Shown here: in pieces, positions 44,961-55,300 of the stretch | How positions within the stretch are numbered: the stretch's first letter is position 1 | Layout: every line of letters begins with the position of its first letter | NCBI GenBank assembly: GCA_001630475.1 | Contig: KV419405.1 | Coordinates: 807,841 to 871,840 of the forward strand | Reading direction: 5' to 3' | From: Sistotremastrum niveocremeum HHB9708 | Lineage: Eukaryota > Basidiomycota > Agaricomycetes > Sistotremastrales > Sistotremastraceae | DNA length: 64,000 nt | Notes under the pieces: model-generated | The model's database searches: none | Seen by the model: only the letters and a program-made list of their open reading frames with translations | Told to the model about the DNA's origin: nothing | Position numbers and translations under genes: made by a program

Positions 44961-45328
44961 ATGGCCACACCAGTCATTTTAGGAGTCACTGCCATCGCCG
45001 CTGCTGTTCTGGGCCGCCAAATGATCCGCTCAGGCGTCATTGGCGGCGCTCGAGCGGCTGAGCAGTATGCCAAAGGTGGTTTCAGAGCGAAGATGGATCG
45101 AAAAGAAGCCATCGCCATCCTGGGCCTCAAGTGCGTTCGCTTTCTTCTGAGCTCTTGCAGATACTCATCATTAGCAGAGATGGTCCAACATTACGGCATA
45201 AATTGAAAGATGCTCATCGACATATCATGTTGGCGAACCATCCTGATAGAGGCGGCGCACCCTATCTCGCCAGCAAGATCAACGAAGCCAAGGATCTTCT
45301 AGACAAAACCGAAGGCCGGGGTCGATAG
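44961..45328 (+). CDS. PAM18: Pam18/Tim14 J-protein of the mitochondrial import motor
   Basis: Stimulates mitochondrial Hsp70 at the TIM23 translocon. ATG 44961: [20 protein letters not shown] is the membrane segment; then [20 protein letters not shown] and EAIAILGLN. One intron, 45131-45174 (GTGCGT..ATTAG), interrupts the Asn codon. The J-like domain continues [40 protein letters not shown] with the HPD motif intact, ending [10 protein letters not shown], stop 45328. 107 residues, the usual length for Pam18/DNAJC19. No matrix presequence, as in most fungal and animal homologues. Confidence 0.92.
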
Positions 45329-45542
45329 AGCCTGCTCGATGCTCCACATATTCCATGCCTTCAGCCTCTTATTGAGGTCTCACCCCCAACTATCCATCAC
45401 GTTCTTCGCATCCGGGAAGACCATTTACGCATTACGAGGGACCCGCGAAGTCAAGACATTCAATGCTAATATCATGTAGTTTACTATCTGTATCCGCTCA
45501 CAACTCATTAATTGCATTCAATCATACAACCTGATACCGCAC

Positions 45543-47325
45543 TTATATCGCCGGTGTGCTTGCTCTCGCCTTGCCAACTGTAGCTCGCAAATCTTCTTGA
45601 GACTGCGAAAATCGTCTAGTAACTCCTGGCGACACCAAGACCTGCTCTGTATTCACACGCCTGACGGCAGGTGGTATCGGAGCAGCTTCAAGCTGCGCGG
45701 TCGTTTCTTTGGGCGAAAATTCAGAAGCATCGATTTGTTTGTTCCCTTCGGAGGTTGTGTCGAGTGCCGGAGCGAGTGGCTCGTTAGCCATGGCTAGAGA
45801 CAGAGTATCGGGGCCCTTGGTGAGGAGAGAGATACGAGCAGCTCTGCCTGTCACTGTCGACGGGTCCAAGAGAGCTTCAAGGCCATCGATGTCTTCTTCT
45901 CCAGGGAGAGTCGCTGCGCTGATAATACAATCAGGACCGCATTTGGAGACGTGCTGAGCTTATAGCTTACATGCTCTCCAATGCCGGCATGAGGATAAAA
46001 TTGTCCTGGAAAGCGTTGTAGCTGCAAACATCATCGAGTGCCACCCTGGTGTCATCGAGATCCATTCCTTTCAATATCAACGAATCGGGTCCGTCGGCAT
46101 TCAAGATAGATTGTCGAAAGACGTTGGCGAGACGGCTGTATTCTTCGCTATTTTCGTTCGTCATTGACTGAGAAAGCCAAGAAGGGAGTCTGGCGCATTT
46201 CCATAAAGGTTGAGTAGAGAATGAATGTATGTCTGCCACGGATATCTAACAAGTTATTAGAGAAAGTGTTGTTTTTAAGGAGCAAACACTCACGATTTTT
46301 GACAAATTATCTGTTTCCACAGTAAGATTCTTCAGGCCGAGTTCACGCAGATCCAGAGAGAACGGCGCGAATTCGGGGTCGTCAGAATCGAGACCGCCAC
46401 AACGATCAATAAGGCTCTGCAACAGAGACATGCTGCGTTCAATGTTCAATCTTCCTTCCTCATATTCACGCTGGTATCCTTCAGACATATTCTGAGCAAG
46501 GGTGACACGGCTGGCGTCCAGCTCTCGCTGAGTGCAGGCCGACAAGTACGCCTTGGCGGACGAGAAAGGGCCGCGATCGAGAGGGAGTTGGGCACGTCCG
46601 TCGACATAAAAGGGTGCTTCGATGATGGGGCCAACAATGACCTCTCCAGGGCTCTCAGGCTTGAGATAAAGACTGCCGATAGAGTCGAATCTCAACTTGA
46701 AGGTCTCAACGACCCATCTAGCTAGCTGAGTGACCACTAAATCTTGCTCGAACGGAGCAAGCGTCTTCCAGACACTTGCTAGATGGGTACCTTTGATCTT
46801 CAGAGCTTAATTATCGAGCTTGCAACAAAGACTCTTTGGAAAGTCATACCTTCTCAATGAGAATAAAGGGTCCCAGTTCATCGGAACCTTTGAGATCCGT
46901 GTACAAAACCCTAGGTGTAGGAATCGTAGTGTGGTTCCGCAGGAAATCTAAAGTGGCAACCTGAAACCCGCGGTTAGTCATTGGTTGTGAGTGGATTATT
47001 GGAAGAGTACCTCTGATTCGAGGACACCTGGAGGCACACCCGAAGAAGCAACCCGGGCAATGACTGTCGATTGATCGGCTAACTTGACTGCGTAGTTCTA
47101 ACAAACGTCGATCAGGGAATCATGCCTGCAGACATGCATCATAAGATACCTTTCGAAGCTCCTCTGCAGCAGAGATCAATACTGCATGAATCTAAAGAAC
47201 CCTAAACACATACCTCTTCCGCGTATCGCAATGTCGGTCACTTCCTGATAGACTTTGGATATTGTAGATCGAAGCACATCCGCCACATCAATGATCGGCT
47301 GGGGGGCAATAGCAGGGCTTGACAT
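45543..47325 (-). CDS. APH/choline-kinase-fold protein, catalytic-loop His missing
   Basis: Aminoglycoside-phosphotransferase-like fold, a family expanded in mushrooms. Start at 47325: MSSPAIAPQPIIDVADVLRS. N-lobe: YAVKLADQSTVIARVASSG, VATLDFLRNHTTIPTPRVLY, GPFILIEKV. C-lobe: WVVETFKLRFDSIGSLYLKP, GPIIEAPFYVDGRAQL. The catalytic loop is SLDLRELGLKNLTVE: Asp and Asn are kept, but the usual His (HxDxxxxN) is Ser. The next metal site is VADIHSFSTQPLWKCARLPS, with Asp kept and the usual Trp replaced by Ile. A Ser/Thr-rich, APH-unrelated tail of about 100 residues ends KARASTPAI, stop 45543. It may be a weak kinase or a pseudo-enzyme. About seven introns. Confidence 0.72.
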
Positions 47326-47775
47326 CTTGGTGGTGAGCAGGAGTAAGGAGCACTATTGGTCGATCCGGTTATCGTTATGAAGTTACCCAAGAAAGCAAGG
47401 GCAAATTACCATTTATACACACGTGTTGTCCTCATGGTCCGGGAGTCACCATTTTTCCAATGTCGGAAATTAAAGACGTCTTCCAGTCTCTTTTGTCATC
47501 GTTGGAAGTGTATAGGGTCATCGGTGAGAGTGCCTCATGTCGTGGCTTGTGCGTGAGGTCGTCCAAATAAAATATTCAGGTTTTTCCGGGACAGCTCGAT
47601 TTGACCGAATGCAGAAGCCTAGAATGACCATGGGATTGCATAGCTTCACTGGACAGACAATAATACGACGAATAAATATCGTATGCCCTCTAATGCATCA
47701 AGCATGTTGACGTGCAAGTCTGAAATGAGTTTGGGCGGGAAGTGCCGACAAGCGTAATCTGAATCCGTGCCTTGA
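47326..47775. other. Intergenic, no gene seen
   Basis: About 450 bases upstream of the APH-like gene. An AT-rich patch at 47560-47700 and no coding signal. Confidence 0.4.
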
Positions 47776-48257
47776 TTATGGCGGCTGAGTCGGGATGGCA
47801 TACTTTGTGAGAGGCTCTGGATGCTCGTTCAATCTATACTCAGCGATTCTCCAAGAGACGTTAGGGTTCCTTTTGTTTCGAATGAACACGCCGAAATTGC
47901 AAGACGAGTCATCGACGTCGACCCTGAGTTGCAACCTTCGTCCGTGAAAAGACATCTCAAAGTTGAGGATAATGTCTTGGTCGCGTGCGTTCACCAAATC
48001 GCTTTGGGGACCTCAAAAGTTGACTGATCTTGCTCTAGATCGTTTTCAACTCTCACGGTCCGATTAGCTCGTTTGACTATCAACTCATTCCTGGAGAATT
48101 TGGATCTCGTTATCCGTACAATAGGAGAGTTTGGAGACGATGCGGCTGCATCTGCATAGACGGCTACATTGACTCCAGCTCCGTCGTTGGTTGGCAAGCT
48201 ACAATTCAACCATTGCTCGTATCTCCCGACACTCCAGGGCATTGCGCCTGGTATCAA
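47776..48257 (-). CDS. Unidentified ORF pair with a frame change, just 3' of PA2G4
   Basis: Two adjoining minus frames look like one protein. 48257-47991 reads MPWSVGRYEQWLNCSLPTN, SPNSPIVRITRSKFSRNELI, VKRANRTVRVENDLEQDQS, TFEVPKAIW. 47997-47776 continues, in another frame, ARDQDIILNFEMSFHGRRLQ, LRVDVDDSSCNFGVFIRNKR, NPNVSWRIAEYRL, ending AIPTQPP. The change falls near 47992-47999, and no intron of credible length fits. It begins 9 bp after the PA2G4 stop. It could be a frameshifted gene, PA2G4 3' UTR that happens to be open, or a sequence error. No domain recognised. Confidence 0.35.
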
Positions 48258-48265
48258 GAGCCGAC

Positions 48266-49933
48266 CTATTCTGCAGCCTCTGCAGCGGGCTTGTCACCGC
48301 TCTCCTCTTTCGCGGCCTTCTTCTTCTTCTTCGGCTCACGCAACTTCTTCGCCAATAAATCTTTCAGTTCTTCATCCTCGAGTTCCTTCTCAGTCTTAAC
48401 GAGCTCAGGTTTGTACCAGACAGGAGGGTGAGTGATGAGAGTGGGGCCGTTGGGGAGTAAAGCGATGGTGAAATGGAACGCCGCAACAAATGTTTCAGGA
48501 GGGGTGTAACTGTAGCATCGCATTAGTCGGCGATATGTCAGACTATGCAGAATGTACTCACAGGACCTCGAAAGGTCGGACTAAGCCGTGCTGAACAGCC
48601 TCCTGCAAACCCATGCGAGCTCGTTTCTCATCCTCGAAGGAGCGAATGGTGAAAGGGAATGCGCCGGCTTTTTTCTGCACTTCTGAGAATACGGCCCGAG
48701 ACGTTTTCATCTTCAGCTGATACGTCACATCCGACACTCGAGAGTAAATTGTCGTTCTTGACTCTTCAGCACGAGCCTGCAGAAGTTGAGTTTCGAGGAC
48801 AACGTTCCAACATAGATCGTACCTTGCCGTCAGTTCCGGAAGAAACCAAGATGTCAACGCCGTAGACTTCGTTTTCAGCGAATGTTGCGGCTTCGAAGCC
48901 CTGCTTTTGCGATTCATTGGGGTTAAGGATAATTCTATCAATCGATCAGTGATGCTTGAATTCCGCAATGAAGCCGATTACCTACCTTTTCTTGCCATCG
49001 ATGACGTTTTGCGATTGCTGGCACGACAACATGCCTGGAGGATAAAATGATCAAATGCTTCAAGACGAAAACAACGGAGGAAACATACCTTCAACAGCTT
49101 TACATCCCCATGGTGCAACTGCTTTGTTCACAACCTCCGTGACAGTCCAGTTCTTGTTTCCTGCCTTCACGGTACGCATAGCAGCCTCGGCAGCGGTCCA
49201 TGCAGCTCGAACAACATCAGCTTGACGTCCAGTTGCGGGGTTCTCCTCAGTAGCTCCCACGATGAGAGTCTCAGCGTGGACGGAAGCAAATCCATCGATG
49301 TGCGCGCCAAGGTGAATTTTTACAACATCTCCTTGAGCGAGCACGGCGCTCCCCAAAGTATCCGAACTGCTGCCAATCAGTTACTATAATGGATAGTGAG
49401 AAGGAAATACATACGCAAGTGGAGATACATGTGATACAGCATTGTTCACAGAAATTGCAGTTGGGAATGCGATACCTGATGGATCGTAAGTATGAGACGG
49501 AAAGAAAATATTCGGTCGCGTGCCTTTCGCAATCTTGTTGGCTTTTCCTCCTTTATTGTACACAGCACCAGTTCCTTGCTCAATCAACTTGTCTCCTTCA
49601 ACGCAGAGATCAAATATCTAGTATGCTTCAGATGATGTCAACGTGAAAATGCACATGAGAATGACCTTGGCTCCTGCAACGGCGAGTTCGACCAATTTCT
49701 TAGTTGCGGCATTGACGATATCAGCAGCAGTCTAATCGAATCTTGTCAATATATAGAGAATCGACGATAATCAACGCAAACACCTATTCCAAGCCACCAA
49801 ACTGTCAGCTCATCAGCACAGGTGTAGAGGAGAATTGTTTAACCTTATATTTCGTCAAATCAGCCTCAGCTGTCGAGCGAGCTTGAGCTTGACCCTCTTG
49901 AGCTGGAGTCTCCTCTTTGACGGCAGTAGACAT
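48266..49933 (-). CDS. PA2G4/EBP1-like protein (methionine-aminopeptidase fold, inactive)
   Basis: Pita-bread fold protein related to type 2 methionine aminopeptidase; the family binds ribosomes and RNA and regulates growth rather than cutting peptides. Start at 49933: MSTAVKEETPAQEGQAQARS. Then TAADIVNAATKKLVELAVAG, CVEGDKLIEQGTGAVYNKGG, GIAFPTAISVNNAVSHVSPL, LAQGDVVKIHLGAHIDGFAS, VHAETLIVGATEENPATGRQ, WTVTEVVNKAVAPWGCKAVE, LSCQQSQNVIDGKKRIILNP, FAENEVYGVDILVSSGTDGK and FPFTIRSFEDEKRARMGLQE. The metal Asp expected in MetAP is Leu in KIHLGAH, as in EBP1. The C-terminus is strongly basic (REPKKKKKAAKEES) and ends KPAAEAAE, stop 48266. About eight introns. Confidence 0.85.
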
Positions 49934-50236
49934 ATCTTATAGTTTTCAAGAGCTCAGATAGGTTCAGTCAAGAGATGTTCGGGTGTCGCACTCCCGGAAC
50001 CCAGATCGGAAATACTGATTTTAGTTTTAGTACTGTACAGGCGGAACCTTTTCGAGTCTTGACTCATAGGAAACTATTTCCATGTGCGGTGATAGATAAG
50101 GATAAGGATGCAGAGATGATTAGATGAAATTAGAGGTACAGTTAAATTAACATGAGTGAGGATGCGATGTGAAAAAAATCGAAACGACGCCGACCGTGGA
50201 AGTTTTGGATGACGATGAGAGTCTTCGCAATATCAT
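49934..50236. other. Short intergenic gap, PA2G4 promoter / COX11 3' end
   Basis: About 300 bases, AT-rich at 50120-50180, with no recognised gene. It carries the promoter of PA2G4 and the terminator of COX11, both on minus. Confidence 0.4.
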
Positions 50237-51266
50237 TCATCTGTCTTCGACTTTCGGTGCATTTTCGTAGCCAGCGAACCCTTTAGATGCTTCAACGACT
50301 TCTTCGCTAGCGTCTGGCTCTAAAAATCCTTGTTTATTCCGCCGCGCTCTGAAATTTAAGTTGAGTATTGAGTCAAGTGGGTTGAGAAAGAGAATCTGAC
50401 CGGAAGAAGGTGTATGATAACACAACATCTGTCACTCCATTCGCAGAATGATCATCGAGAATATCCTTGTCGATGAAGAAGAGTAGCGGCATGTCGACCT
50501 CTTCTCCTGCCAACAGTTTCTGCTCCTCAAAGCAGAAACACTCCACTTTGGCAAAGTAAGGTCCGATCTAGTACAAACTTCAGGAGAGGAAAACAAACGA
50601 GAAGGGTCAAGGACTGACTTTATCTGGTGTCACATTATACGTCGCGATACCGATGATATCTTTGTCAGAGTTGTTCTTAGCCTTATAGAACGCCAACGAC
50701 GTCTCTCCAGGTAAGACATCAACATATTTTTGTTGCGGAGTAAACGTCCACGGAAGAGCTTCAGAGATATTCGAGTTGAATCGCACTCGTATCCGATTAG
50801 CTCCTTCGGTGGGGACTAATCTGTCAGGAGCAAATTTCCCGATTGCTGTGATCGGTGTCCCGGCGAACCCGGTAGCTGAGCAGAACATGCGATACAATGG
50901 CACAGCGGCATATGTTACACCTCCTGCTACGAATATCTGGGAGAACAACGCTGAGCTGAGGCGTAGGAGTAGAATGAATCAACCTACAACCGCAGTCGTA
51001 TACATGAGGAGTGTCCGGTTGTTCGAAGTTTGACTTCGTAATCGATTGGCTTGTAGACGACGCAAATATACTGGATCAGGCTCTACTCGAGAGCTCATCG
51101 ACCTTTGGAGGGGTCGGCCATGATTTATGGATGAGCGTGGGAGCCCAAGGGACTGACGGCAGGTGGGACCGAGCCGAGTGCTTGCCTGAATAGTTTGTCA
51201 TCTGAATCGATAGCAATTGGGTATAGAACTCACGAGCATTTCCCTAAATTGCAGATATGGCCTCAT
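50237..51266 (-). CDS. COX11: Cytochrome c oxidase assembly protein Cox11
   Basis: Inner-membrane copper chaperone that builds the CuB site of Cox1. The start at 51266 is supported by a first exon of 33 bases (MRPYLQFREML), a GTGAGT donor at 51233, and a basic presequence continuing ASTRLGPTCRQSLGLPRSSI, NHGRPLQRSMSSRVEPDPVY. The single membrane helix spans TLLMYTTAV and, after an intron, IFVAGGVTYAAVPLYRMFCS. Then ATGFAGTPITAIGKFAPDRL, RIRVRFNSNISEALPWTFTP, VDVLPGETSLAFYKAKNNSD, TYNVTPDK, and the copper motif CFCF in VECFCFEEQKLLAGEEVDMP. LLFFIDKDILDD, LSYTFFR and a C-terminal extension (KGFAGYENAPKVEDR) follow, stop 50237. All family residues visible; no lesion. Confidence 0.92.
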
Positions 51267-52330
51267 CTCGAGGATGCAGGCGGCAGGCACGGAGAACTGT
51301 TCCGGATTCCGCTGTGAATAGACGCCCGTCAAGCTCGACAAACTCGGTCAACTCGGTCAACTTCAGTGGCCTCGAGCTCATAACGAGACTCTGCAGATTG
51401 GAGCTCCAAATATCGCTCAATATACCCCTGGGTCTCTGCTTTTCTCTGCTGGCGGAAACAATACTCTATCATATATCATCTCGACGGCGTCAGTGCTTCG
51501 TGTCTTCGATCTGTTAAAGCCAAAACTCAAAAAGTGCTTCCAAGAAAATGAAATGGATCGATTGGCCATTGTAACGGTCCAGTCATCTTCGACAGCTTTC
51601 TTGATGAGCCTCCATCGAAGCTACGCTGCGGAATTTTCAAGTATCCGGGGCCTTTCTGCACGCAAAGGCCAGCATGACTTTACTGGAGTTGCGTCGGATC
51701 TTCGCCACTGATTGTGAGTTTTAAATTTCTGTACCTTCTGACATCTTTATTCTGGGTTCAGAGAACATTCTGATCGCAGCGTTGCAACTGTATGCAATGT
51801 GCCCTTGATCGTTACCTGCCGCAGCATATCGGTGTGAAATCTTTAAGACGTCTGTGGAAGATCAAGCAAATCGATGAAGGTCCGTGATCAGAAAAGGTTA
51901 AAATGCTAAAGCTATCGCGCAGTACGGCTGCGGGCGAGGTCAGGACAGGACTCTAGAATTCTGACGGTCCATGTGCGAATATGGCCACATGGCTGCGATG
52001 GGTCTGAAACGGTGCCTGACTGGCCATAGCAGGTAGAGCAAATTTTTGACTAGCAAATTTGCAGAGACAAGTACGCATATGCCAGTTTTACACGACGTTT
52101 GCTGACAGTACTTTCTAGAGAAAAAGTCCATGTCTTGAAGACAACCAGGTCTATTTGACCAAAGCGTAGTCAAGGGCCCACGAAGAGAATTCGAAGCGGA
52201 AGATGCGAGATATGATCGAGAATGAAGAGATAGGGAGACCCTGAGAGCACATGGCTCGTGGCTCGCGTCGATATAAAAGCCAACGCCCTTGCTCCTCGAT
52301 GGCGCCAGTTCCCCCCAAGCGAACGAAATA
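51267..52330. promoter_or_regulatory. 1.06 kb divergent intergenic region with ABC-gene TATA box
   Basis: It lies between COX11 (-) and the ABC transporter (+). TATAAAA at 52272-52278 sits about 55 bases before the transporter ATG and is a good core promoter. A short direct repeat (ACTCGGTCA twice, near 51343-51360) lies further up. Several open frames exist (51493-51711 on plus; 52425-51940 on minus), but none shows a domain. Confidence 0.45.
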
Positions 52331-55300
52331 ATGCCTCTCTGTGTCGACGCCCCATTCGAGGTGTCGTCGCCGTGTGTGCGTCTGGCGTGGACAACGTTTG
52401 TCCCGACGTGTTTTGTAGTGTCCATAGTAGTCGTCTATCTCCTCTCGTCCATCAGAATTTGTAGTCGCGCCTTTTCGTTCATCGCTAAGCCATTCAGGAA
52501 TTTCCTTACTCTCCAAGATGTGCTAGGTTATCCAGCAAAGTCAGGTCCTACCTGGAGTGCGATAGCTATTGCAACCGTCGCATTAGCCCAAGTCATCGTT
52601 CGCCTCGTCTTCGCCGCCTACGCCGTCGCCAGTCACCCCCATGTCGTACCGTGGCGGGCAGTCCTGCCTTTTATCGCCATCATACCATGGATATACGCTT
52701 CAGTCGTGCCACTCCTACGACCTTCTCCCACCGTTCCCTATTCCATCTTCACTCTCACCCTCCTCGAGCTCTTCGCGTCCTTCTTCGACATTGGCGCATT
52801 CGTGTACGACCGCTATGTGCTCGCCCTGCCACCTCCTTCAGCTATGGCAATCGCTGGTGCCACCCTGAATCTCCTCAGTATCCTGATCATACTCTCCTTG
52901 ATTCTGAACATGCCTATGAACGTGCCAGTCGAGTCCGTGGACAAGGAGAAGATAGTACGTGTTCTGCTGCTTTTCAAAAGGATTGGTGCTGACGCCCTCT
53001 AGGGATATCAAATTACGCCAGAAGACTATTCTAAGCTGGGAAGATGGATCACCTTCTCCTGGGTCTATCCTCTTATCAAACGCGTTCGTCCCCGTTTCTC
53101 TTTCTCGAGACTTTCCCTAACGATGATCTGCAGGGTACGAATACGACACTGAACGAGCCTGATGTATGGGCTTTATCTCCCACCATGGAAGCGCGTCCCA
53201 TTTTCCAGAGATTTTCTGCGATAGTGTCAGTGTCCTGATCTTGTCCTTGCCGCAGGATCCACCGCTGACGCTCTATTTCAGAGCATCAACCCTCCTCGGT
53301 CGTCTCTGGCTCGCCGGGTCACTCGATATTATCCTCGACTTCGTCCTTACCCTCGTTTCCGTAACACTAAGCTACGCCAGCCCCTTCTTCCTCAAACGTA
53401 TCCTCGACTCTCTCGATGCGGACGTTGTCACACCATCTTACCTATTCAACGGCTACATCTTCGCACTCCTTGCATTCGCAGCGAATGTCTTGAAGGCTCA
53501 GGTTGATCTTGCGCATCTTTGGTACGGACGCAGAGTTAGCACGAGGTTGCGGACGGGTGCTATGGCTGCTATTTATGACAAGGCGTTGAAGAGGAAGGAT
53601 TTCTCGGGTCTTGTGGAGAAGAAGGCGGATGTGAAGGATCCGAAAGGTGGCAAGGATAAACCGGCAGTAAACTCGTCTGGTGCAGACGTTGCGAAGATTG
53701 TTCAGTTGATGAGTAGTGATGCAAATGCGATCTCGCTGAGCGCTGCTGCCATGCACATGCTTTATGTGAGTCAAACCAACGATTAGTGTTCCGTAGGCTG
53801 ACTAGACTTCTTCAGAGCGCCCCTTTCGAAATCATCATTGCTATGAGCTTCCTATACCAGTTTGTATTCCATTTTATCATGTATATGCACCTATTTACCA
53901 AGTTTCTACAAGACTTCTGGGAGTTTCAGCTTTCACCGGACTTCTCCTCCTTTTGCTTTCTTCGCCCCTCAATACGGCCTTGGCCTCTCGCTCCGTAAAG
54001 ATCAATAAAGGCCTCTTGGGTGCTCGTGACCAACGCATGTCCGTTGTCAACGAGATCATCAACTGCGCCAAATTGATCAAGTTCTTCGCTTGGGAGGATA
54101 AATGGATCGATAGAGCTTTGGAAAAGCGAAAAGTGGAACTTCGGTGGATGGTGAAAGGTAACTACATCAATCACGCCTGCTTTTCGTGCATTGAATCATT
54201 GTGGGGGTTATTTAGCTCGTCTGAACAGTATCGTGTTTTACCTTGTCTGGACCCTTGTGCCCGTGACTGTTTCCGTCTCTTCGTTCCTTGTCTATGTGCT
54301 CCTTGGAAATCAACTCACCATCGCTAAGGCGTTCACAGTCAGTATTTACACCTTCTTTATCCTACATCCGCTCAATGGGTCTTCTTAGTCGATTGCTCTT
54401 TTCGGAATGCTTAGGTTCGTCTACTATTCCCTCTCTTAAGCTTTCCTAACGACGGTATTGCTAGAAACCCTCTAACTGTCATCCCCGCCTATTGCATGGC
54501 AATGCTCCAGAGTTATGTCTCAATCAAGCGCATCGATACATTCCTGAACGAACCCGAGGTCGATGAACAAGTTTCATCTCTCAAGAAAGACGCCCTTTCC
54601 CCGCCCGATAACGCTAATGGGAGTGGAAGCGATCATGATGCTTCTCCGCTTGGTATTCAAAATGGCACGTTTAGATGGAATTCTGTCGAAGATAAGAAAA
54701 AAGAGAGTCCCAAGGATGACGGGAAGAAGAAAGCTAGTAATGGAAGCAATGGGACTGAGCCGGAGCCTGTACCTTCTGCGGCTGTCGAAGAAAACAATGG
54801 AACGACGGAAGATCATCAGTTTGAACTGCGAGATATTAATGTGATTTTCCCTGATGGGCAATTGACAGTCGTCACTGGCCCGACGGCGTCTGGAAAGACG
54901 GCTCTTCTTGTACGTCTCAATTCTCTTGTTCGGCGTCACATACATCTAATGAACTCTCAGATGGCTCTTCTCGGCGAAATGACCCTGCAACCATCGCCAC
55001 CAGGCGTCGAGTCCAAGATTCTTCTCGATAAGAATCCTCACAAAATTGTCGGAGACGGCCTTACACAAACTATCGCATTCGCTGCACAAACTTCGTGGTT
55101 GCAACATCAATCCATTCGGGACAACATCATCTTCGGAAGTCCTTTCGATCAAGAGAGATATGATCAAGTTGTGGAAGCTTGCGCTTTGAGACCGGATTTC
55201 GATATTCTTGAGGACGGCGATTTGACCGAGATTGGCGCTAAGTACGTCTTTTTGGAGATGTGATTGTAGAGTGATCGTTCTAATGACGGATGTAGGGGCG

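Noticed and set aside
52289-52330. An upstream start for the ABC transporter at 52289
   Set aside because: It is not an ATG and lies only about 15 bases after the TATAAAA box; the ATG at 52331 fits better.
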